The notes under the pieces were generated by a model that saw only the letters and a program-made list of their open reading frames with translations, did not search any database and had not been told where the DNA came from. Position numbers and translations under genes: made by a program. From Purpureocillium takamizusanense (Eukaryota > Ascomycota > Sordariomycetes > Hypocreales > Ophiocordycipitaceae): 64,000 bases of DNA. The stretch spans positions 186,001-250,000 of the forward strand of contig NC_063072.1 in NCBI RefSeq assembly GCF_022605165.1, given 5' to 3'. The first letter of the stretch is position 1, and each line of letters starts with the position of its first letter. Below, one piece after another: positions 57,397 to 64,000 of this stretch.

Positions 57397-57640
57397 TCAT
57401 CGTGCCAAATTCGGGACAGCCCGGTTCAACATGACGGTCCCAGGCTCGAGCGTTACTTCGTATATGCGCGGACGATTGCAGTAGAGATCAACGAACCACC
57501 AGAGCACACCAACTGAGCCATCTTGTGCCGCTTGCTCAGTCGTGCACCCTGTGCTGTCGCCAAAGAACAATTGTCCATCAATGAGAGCCATGGGACAGTC
57601 AGCGTCGTATTGTCCAGGAAAACCTGCTTATAACCACTGC
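57397..57640 (-). other. Fragment of an unrecognised gene (last exon)
   Basis: After an acceptor-like TAAGCAG near 57,627 the frame reads FPGQYDADCPMALIDGQLFF, then GDSTGCTTEQAAQDGSVGVL, WWFVDLYCNRPRIYEV and stops at 57397. It is coherent protein with conserved-looking Cys and Trp residues, but I cannot find a start or upstream exons. The upstream stretch overlaps the GH105 start at 57861 on the other strand. It may be the remnant of a larger gene. A candidate preceding exon ends YLYRYE with a GTATGT donor near 57,767, but the phases do not match. Confidence 0.35.
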
Positions 57641-57860
57641 TACCGCTAGTCTGATGTGGCTAGCTTCATCCATATCGTTGCATGACAGTAGTCGATATCG
57701 TGGTGCGGGACACTGCAACCACCCTTTGCGACTTGCACCGACGGAGGGTTGGATCGGAGGAAGACATACCTCGTACCGATACAAATAGCTTGCTCCCGCT
57801 TCTACGCGACGTTGATGCGCCCCGCGATTTTGAGCGCCGTCACTTACATGCAAAGTCAGA

Positions 57861-59203
57861 ATGAGGCTCCGGCTATTCTACACGGCGGTGACGAGCTTGG
57901 TATTGACAGCCGAGAGCCGCACCTACCTGTCATGGCTGGCAGATACATTTATTGACCAGGGCGTGAAGCCTACTTTTGGCTACCAAGAGGCGACATTATA
58001 TCTCGGGATCGAAAAGGCTTACGAGTACACTCAAGACGGCAAATACCTCGACTGGTTGAAGAGGCAGATTGACGACAACGTAGTGCAAGAGGACGGAAGC
58101 ATCAAAGGCTGGAAGAAGGACTCGTACGTCCTGGACAACTATCGAATGGGCAACCAGTATCTTTACCTATACAACGAGACGGCTGACCCCAAGTACAAGT
58201 TAGCAGCATCAGTCGTACGCAAGCAGTTGAATGGGCACCCACGAACGCCTTCGGGTGGGTTCTGGTACGTGTAGACTAAGTTTTCTACATCTAGCGACGC
58301 CAACTGATAGGTTCACTTCTCCAGGCACGGACAATCCTGGCACAACCAAATGTGGCTTGACGGGCTCTTCATGGCTCAGCCATTCTACGCCAAATGGACG
58401 CGCCTCTTCGACAGCTCCAACGAGACTGCTTGGGCAGACATCCTAAATCAGTATAATCTCATTGAATCACATGCCGTCGAGAAGTCAGGGCTACTCGTTC
58501 ATGGATGGGCGGAGGGCCCTGCTCCCTGGGCAGACCCACGAACGGGACGGTCGCCGCACGTCTGGGGTCGCGCCGATGGCTGGTACTTCATGTCTGTAGT
58601 CGAAGTGCTTCAGGTTTTTCCATGTTCGCATCCCGGACGCGCCCAGTTGATGAAATATTTCCTCGCGCTGGCTGCAGCCCTGGTACGGTCACAAGATGGA
58701 CGATCCGGCAACTGGTGGCAGGTAATGGATGCCCCATATCCCGGTCGCCCGGGCAATTACATCGAGAGCAGTGCATCGGCCATGTTCACCTGGGGACTAC
58801 TAAAGGGCATACGTCTAGGATATCTCAACAGAGCTGAGTACCTCGGACCGGCGGTGCGCGCGTACAAGGGGCTGGTGAAGAATTTCATTGAGCCACAGCA
58901 GAACGGCACTTTGGCGTTCACCGGCACTGTCGCTGAGTGTGGTCTGCACCAGGCCAATGCCACCTACGAGGCATGAGCACCCCCCTCGGCACACACATTT
59001 GCAACACGACGGGCCGAGGAGTGCTAACAGTATCATAGTACTACATCAGTGTCCCCACGTCTTCCAACGACTACAAGGGATCCGGGCCCTACATGCTTGC
59101 TGCGTACGAGTGGGAGACGGGGGAAAGTTGGAGTACAGGCAGTCGTGACGGAAGAGACGACGAAGTCCTCATTGGGGGACTACCACAACAGAGCTGTTTA
59201 TAG
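57861..59203 (+). CDS. GH105 unsaturated rhamnogalacturonyl hydrolase
   Basis: A glycoside hydrolase family 105 enzyme that removes unsaturated uronic acid from rhamnogalacturonan oligomers left by pectin lyases. Three exons, 57861-58264, 58325-58970 and 59039-59203, give 404 residues. The signal peptide is MRLRLFYTAVTSLVLTAES. Family text: YLSWLADTFIDQGVK, FGYQEATLYLGIEKAY, SYVLDNYRMGNQYLYLY, GGFWHGQSWHNQMWLDGLFM, SPHVWGRADGWYFMSVVEVL, NWWQVMDAPYPGRPGNYIES and SASAMFTWGLLKG. The alpha/alpha-barrel order is complete and it ends SGPYMLAAYEWE. Intron 2 (58971-59038) has GC as donor (ACCTACGAG then GCATGA) and TCATAG as acceptor; no GT donor is available. The enzyme may be secreted, although bacterial members are intracellular. 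Confidence 0.9.
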
Positions 59204-60215
59204 TCACTTGCACACGTACGGTGGCATATCCCGCAACAAAGTCTATCTGGGTTTTCGCATCAAGTCTCATTGGCAAATATGTCATTAATCGATACGCTAT
59301 TGGTCCAACTGGCTAGCTGAAGCAAATTCTTGTCAATGTTCGATTTGATGCCAAAAGCTATGTCTCCGTACAACATGAGACGCAACATGTGGTCCTTCCT
59401 AAAATAGACTACGTTGACACTTGGAATTTATGCGAAGAGAGAATGTTTTGCTATTTGACTTAGAAAGCCTGCAGCGTTTGGCTTTGCGAATCCTTCTTTA
59501 AGCTTGTTGAGCGAACCCGCGAGGTCTGGCCAAGCGATGAACTCTGTTTGTGTTTCACAGCATTGTTCGCGTGGTGAGTCTAATCTAGATAACCACAAAT
59601 ATCGAGGAACTCGTAGTGGCTACAGAGTCAAGGCCCTGACGAAGGCAGACATTTAGGTTTAGTTCAATTCTGCTGTGAGGTGTCGCGTATGCATGAAACG
59701 AGACCACGCAAGCACGGCACCATTGGTTGCGTCAGTGACTGGCCGTAGCTCGCGGGGTTGCGGACACTGATTGCTTTGCGGCTCAGGCGTAGGGCTCATG
59801 CACGTGAGCTCGGCGACCTCGGGCGCTCTCGACTCGCAGCCCGCTGCCGTGCGCTGCGCGGAGATCTTCGTCGTCAGACACCATCGGGCGGACTGGAGCC
59901 GTCTCGGCACCATTACTCGCCCGGGCAAAGGCATAGCAACGCTACATGTACGGGCCGTTGAGCTGAAACACGGTCTCTCCGACCCACGCGGCGCTCATCG
60001 GCCTGGCGTACACGAGGACTTAGTCCATACGTCACGCCAAACTATTATTTAGAGCTCTATGTTCGTAATCTATTTGCTAAGCGATTTGGTGACGGTGGCC
60101 CGAGTTTGCGCTATCGAGGTTTAAAAGACCAACGGGCCAGATGCTCATAGAGCTGGGGCCTACAACACACATTTCTCACTGCCGGATCTCACTACTATAC
60201 CCCATTCGAGCTGCA
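59204..60215. other. Intergenic region
   Basis: 3' flank of the GH105 gene; A/T-rich at 59,270-59,500. No supported gene. Confidence 0.55.
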
Positions 60216-60785
60216 ATGTCGGCCATCGAGGCGAACGATTTCTACTTCAAAACCAAGAAGGAGGCGGACCGAGTCCAGGACCGGTTCTATCAGGATGTAG
60301 GTAAAGATAGACACGGGGTAAGTGCCTCTCTTTAAAACTCGAAGCGTTTTATCTAGGTACTAAAAGAAGTATATCCTAAAGTCCTGTTACTTTGACATGG
60401 GGAAGGCAAAACAATATCCTTTTGGTTGGTGTAAGTTCGCGTTGATCAGCGTTGAAGCACTTCCTGTTGGAAGAAGGTGCAGCTGGAGGGTGCGCTACAA
60501 GTGGGGGCACAGGAGGTGCGCAGGGCACCTACCGGTACGTAGCGGCATAACGACTACTAGCCTGGCTAATGTATCGAGGGATGTTGAGGCTAATGGTAGC
60601 TATGGTCATAGTGTCTTGAAGCCGGCGGAGGCTGCTTTGTTGGCAATGGAGCTTTCCGGCATCCCGCGGATTGTACACGGCCGAAGAAGCCGGTGCCGAC
60701 AGACCCAGAGGAAATAGACGAGCTTTATAGGACGACCCGGGTGAGGGTGCCTGGCGCATGGCATGGTCCGTATGAAGCGATGTAA
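60216..60785 (+). CDS. Putative small gene of tentative structure
   Basis: An ATG at 60216 starts IEANDFYFKTKKEADRVQDR and FYQDVGKDRHG up to a good donor (GTAAGT) at 60318. Further on, HFLLEEGAAGGCATSGGTGG and AQGTYRY lead to a GTAGCG donor. The sequence resumes after a CATAG acceptor with CLEAGGGCFVGNGAFRHPAD, CTRPKKPVPTDPEEIDELYR, and ends GAWHGPYEAM at 60785. The phases can be made to match with an acceptor GTTGAAG near 60,456, but two of the sites are weak. No signal peptide; I do not recognise it. It could be a decayed gene. Confidence is low and the intron model is provisional. Confidence 0.35.
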
Positions 60786-61925
60786 TTTTCGAATTGTCCA
60801 TTCTAGTTGGGCTGTTTCTTGGGGGGTAAATAAACTCGATTTCCTATTTCCTATTAGCTAGTAGCTCCTTTTGGCCCATTAGTAGCTTTCTTGAGAAGAA
60901 TAATACGGTGCGTCCTTATGTGGTGGCGCTCATCGGACGAGTGCGAGCCACAACCCGTGTCTGGCTCCTGGTCACGTCCGTAGCGCTGCCATCATAGAGT
61001 TTACGGCCGTGGCGCTAATAGCTGCTGGGAGTAGACGGCAGCCTCTTACCATTGACGCTTGGCTGCGCGACGACGCCCTGTAGTGGTGCCGCTGATAGTT
61101 ATGGAGTAAGCTGAATAAGGTTCGATTGAACCACGTTGAAGATTCTGCAAGCCTGCCAACCGCATTATGACGTCGTGGGTGCAAGGTGATGTTTGAGTGA
61201 TGCAAAAGGGGTTGAGGAATTTGTATGCGGAGTTTTTCTTCTTTGCGCGGAGCACGCTGACGGACGGACATGAAGAAGGTCGGAGTTGGTGGTCGACGGA
61301 AGGATGGTCAGCGTTGTTGCTGTAACAAGGCAAGCTCATCATTGTCGCTGGTTGTTTCATCAGCCTTGTATGTACGAAGATCACGAGGTTTGGCTGCGGG
61401 GAGCCGCAACATAAAGACGCCACAATGGATATAGTGCGCGGAGCTGTCAATGACGCTGGCGGACAAGCTCCGGTCCCAATGGCGGACAAATTCTGCCGGC
61501 TAACACCCATGCCCGCCGCAGCAGCCTGTAGACACTTTGTTGATTAATGATCGCAGTAGTCAGTCGCAACGGTCGTGCGCCACAACCCCGGCCAACCCCG
61601 TGTAAACTGATTCCAAAGGCCGATTTGTCACTCCACTTGTCCGCACTGGGGGCCGTTGACGTGCAAGCCCGCCATGACCGCAACTCCGCTAAATGGCTGT
61701 AAGCTGCTGAAGCCTTCTGAAACTCGTTCAATGTGTGTATATACATGTATATATAAAGATTGAGCTGGCTCGTTGAATAGAAATCGTATCAAGTCAAAGC
61801 CAGCACTCGCATCGCATCGCATTCAGCTATATTGCAATCCAGCCCACTGCAGACTTACAGTACAACTCGTCGAGATATCTCGCCTTTTAAACGACACAGA
61901 GATCACCACCGTCACCACAAACAAG
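60786..61925. other. Intergenic region
   Basis: Promoter of the reductase gene in its last 200 bp; no supported gene elsewhere. Confidence 0.55.
61748..61758 (+). promoter_or_regulatory. TATA box of the reductase gene
   Basis: TATATATAAAG lies about 170 bp upstream of the ATG at 61926. Confidence 0.5.
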
Positions 61926-63139
61926 ATGACTGTAACCAAGGACGTTGCAATTCCCAAGGACTCGCTGGTCCTCGTCACCGGCATCACGGGCTTCATCGGT
62001 TCCAACGTTGCCGATCAGTTCCTGAACCACGGCTATAGAGTTCGCGGCACGACCCGCGATGCCGGCAAAGCAGCCTGGCTGAGCGCGCTCTTCGAGGAAA
62101 AGTACGGGAAGGGCCGTTTCGAGCTCGCCACGGTAGTGGACATGGCCGCCGACGGGGCCTATCTCGACGCTGTTAAAGGTAAGCAAGCAATGCGGAACAA
62201 GTGCTGTCCCAGTCGCAGTATTGACTTTTGATCCAGGTGCGAGCGCCGTTGCGCACGTCGCATCGGATATGTCCATGGACTACAACCCGAACAACGTCAT
62301 CCCTTCGGTTGTCGCGGGTGCGCTCAGCGCTCTCAAAGCCGCGATAGCCGAGCCTAGCGTCAAGCGGTTCATTTACACTTCCTCTTCATCTGCGGCCAAG
62401 AAGGCAAGCACTAGCAAGGAGGTCACTGTGGTTACCCAGGAGACTTGGAACGACGAAGCCATCACCGCGGCGTGGGCCGAGCCGCCTTATGAGCCCAGCC
62501 GTGCGTCGGCTGTCTACTCTGCTAGCAAGACAGCTGCAGAGAAGGAAACTTGGGCACTCTACCGCGAAGCTCAAAAGAGCCGCCCGGATCTCATCATGAA
62601 CACCGGTATGTTGTGCTGCTCCACCAACCCATCCTTGACAGATTGGTACTGACGTCTCAAGTCCTGCCCAATGTCAACTTTGGCCCAAGCCTCAACCCGG
62701 AGGTGCAGGGTCATCCTAGCACCTCATACTACCCGGTGCTGGCGTGGAAGGGAGACCGCGCATCGATCGAGCCGCTACTTCCCCGTGAGCTTGTTCTTCC
62801 ATCAATGCAAATGCGAGCGTCGTGCTAACAATGCTATCAGAGTACTTTGTCAACGTTCAAGACACCGCCCGGCTTCACGTTGCTGCTGCGATCCTACCAG
62901 AGGTAAAAAATGAACGCATCTTCGCTTATGCGGGGAGGTTCAACTGGGACACCGTGCTGGATATCCTGAGGAAGCACAACCCGGAACGCGAGTTTCTCTC
63001 CAACTTCCATGGCGGACAGGACTCCAACGTGATTCAGCCCGCCGCTCGGGCCGAAGAGTTGCTTCGCCAGATTGGAAGGGCCGGATGGACTTCACTCGAA
63101 GATTCCATCGTGGCAAACACGGCAGACCTCCACGATTAA
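61926..63139 (+). CDS. NAD-dependent epimerase/ketoreductase, Gre2-like
   Basis: An extended short-chain dehydrogenase that reduces aldehydes or ketones with NADPH (methylglyoxal reductase / dihydroflavonol reductase type). Four exons, 61926-62178, 62237-62605, 62662-62784 and 62841-63139, give 347 residues. The Rossmann start is LVLVTGITGFIGSNVADQFL with VRGTTRDAGKAAWL behind it, where Arg favours NADP. The strand-4 motif is AHVASDMSMDY. The active-site Ser is in RFIYTSSSSAA, and the catalytic Tyr and Lys are in AVYSASKTAAEKETW. VNVQDTARLHVAAAILPE is the typical domain-2 motif. No signal peptide; cytosolic. Substrate unknown. Confidence 0.93.
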
Positions 63140-63431
63140 GCATTTAAGTGAATAATTGAGGCATCATAAAAGTCTCTTCAAGCGATAGATAAATCATACC
63201 TCTCAAGGTGCTTTGACTCGCATGGACAAGGTACTACAGGACACCTGTGCAGGAATAGCCAAGATACAAATAAACACAAACACACAAGAGGCAGAGTTAA
63301 CTAGCAACTTGCTTTGCAGTATCAACAAGAAGTAATAAGGCTACGATAAACAATTCCCTCCGCAGATCCGCGAGAATTTGAAGCCGCCTTCGTTTGCTCG
63401 TTCCTTGTTGTCGCCAGGCCCTCAGCCCTAC

Positions 63432-63676
63432 TCAACCGCAACGCTGCACCAGCCATCGTGTCAGTAGCTTCAATCGGAGACGTGTTTCAACACATTTGTG
63501 GGATAGGATCTTACATAGTTGAGGCATGCTCCACTGCAGCACTCCCAGCCTGTCTGACACCGGCTGTTGTACGGCCGTCCGTCGTGGTTACGGCAGCTGC
63601 GGGCCTCGATGGGGGCTGGCGGGCTTGCTGCCGCGAGAGTAGTAAGAAGTGAAATGACGGCAATACTGAACTTCAT
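63432..63676 (-). CDS. Knottin-like small secreted cysteine-rich protein
   Basis: Two exons, 63676-63515 (54 codons) and 63443-63432 (4 codons with stop), give 57 residues. The signal peptide is MKFSIAVISLLTTLAAAS, then a short pro-like part ending EAR. Six cysteines follow with spacing C-X11-C-X5-CC-X3-C-X4-C, the order expected for an inhibitor cystine knot. The sixth Cys is supplied by the tiny last exon, reached through a 71-bp intron with donor GTAAGA, branch ACTGAC and acceptor GTGCAG. If the intron is retained the frame runs on to 63470 with no sixth Cys. The function is unknown; many folds of this type are protease inhibitors or antimicrobial peptides, and nothing here tells which. 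Confidence 0.72.
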
Positions 63677-64000
63677 TTTGTCGATTGTATTTGTGCGAAT
63701 GATGCAACGTGTAATTAAAGAGACGTGGTGCGTCGGATGGCTGTGATCGTCTCTGGGTTTCGCAACCGATGAGGGGAATTCCTTGATATAAAAACGGCGA
63801 ATCCAATTGCATTATAGCAGATCTCGCTCTCTATCAAATTACATTTTCCATCACTCGGATAGTTTGCTCCGGCCACTCAGTCACAACGGACCGATTGAAG
63901 CGTTAGGCAATAGAGAGATCAGAACAAAGCATAAGACAGGTCAACTCGACGTGTCGGCCGGCGTCGGGTGAGGAAGCTCTTCCTATGCTCCAATTTTATA
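63677..64000. other. Promoter of the knottin-like gene
   Basis: A/T-rich, with no other gene. Confidence 0.55.

Noticed and set aside
1..64000. CRISPR arrays, rRNA, insertion sequences or prophage genes
   Set aside because: None seen; the window is eukaryotic with spliceosomal introns, and no intact transposon frames or terminal repeats were found.

Overview
This window is nuclear DNA of a GC-rich filamentous ascomycete. Genes have several short introns with GT-AG ends and CTAAC/CTGAC branch points. The content (VAC8, SNF4, RTT109, ALB1, mitochondrial IMP1 and IF3, Zn2Cys6 regulators, MFS carriers, small secreted proteins) fits a Sordariomycete, probably Hypocreales; the species cannot be told from the sequence. 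Every exon model below was read by eye from splice sites and checked for phase; none has transcript support.

Layout: 1-469 (-) start of a secreted alpha/beta hydrolase; 1717-5656 (-) RhoGAP protein; 6310-7982 (-) SNF4; a 3.1 kb divergent gap; 11080-13228 (+) VAC8; 13908-14712 (-) IMP1; 15979-16605 (+) secreted jelly-roll protein; 17629-18408 (+) secreted cysteine-containing protein. From 19.5 to 28.5 kb there is a four-gene group: Zn2Cys6 regulator, short-chain dehydrogenase, dienelactone hydrolase and DAL5-type transporter, which looks like a small catabolic cluster. It is followed by an APH-type kinase pseudogene (28815-30383) broken only by TAG codons, as expected from RIP.

31-35 kb holds an alpha/beta hydrolase, mitochondrial IF3 and ALB1. 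35284-37638 (-) is an amidase homologue with clean introns that has lost all three catalytic residues. 39567-41336 (+) is a sugar transporter. 42.2-44.2 kb carries two tandem paralogues for six-cysteine secreted proteins that share intron positions, including a GC-AG intron. Then come a truncated hydroxyacid-dehydrogenase-like gene, RTT109, a DyP peroxidase, a fungal-specific transcription factor without a DNA-binding domain, a GH105 hydrolase, a Gre2-like reductase and a 57-residue knottin-like secreted protein.

Housekeeping genes (vacuole, AMPK, mitochondria, ribosome, chromatin) therefore alternate with accessory genes for secretion and catabolism. The most unusual points are the conserved GC-AG introns in the tandem secreted-protein pair, the catalytically dead amidase, the RIP-type pseudogene, a 12-nt microexon, and a RhoGAP frame crossed by a single TAG.
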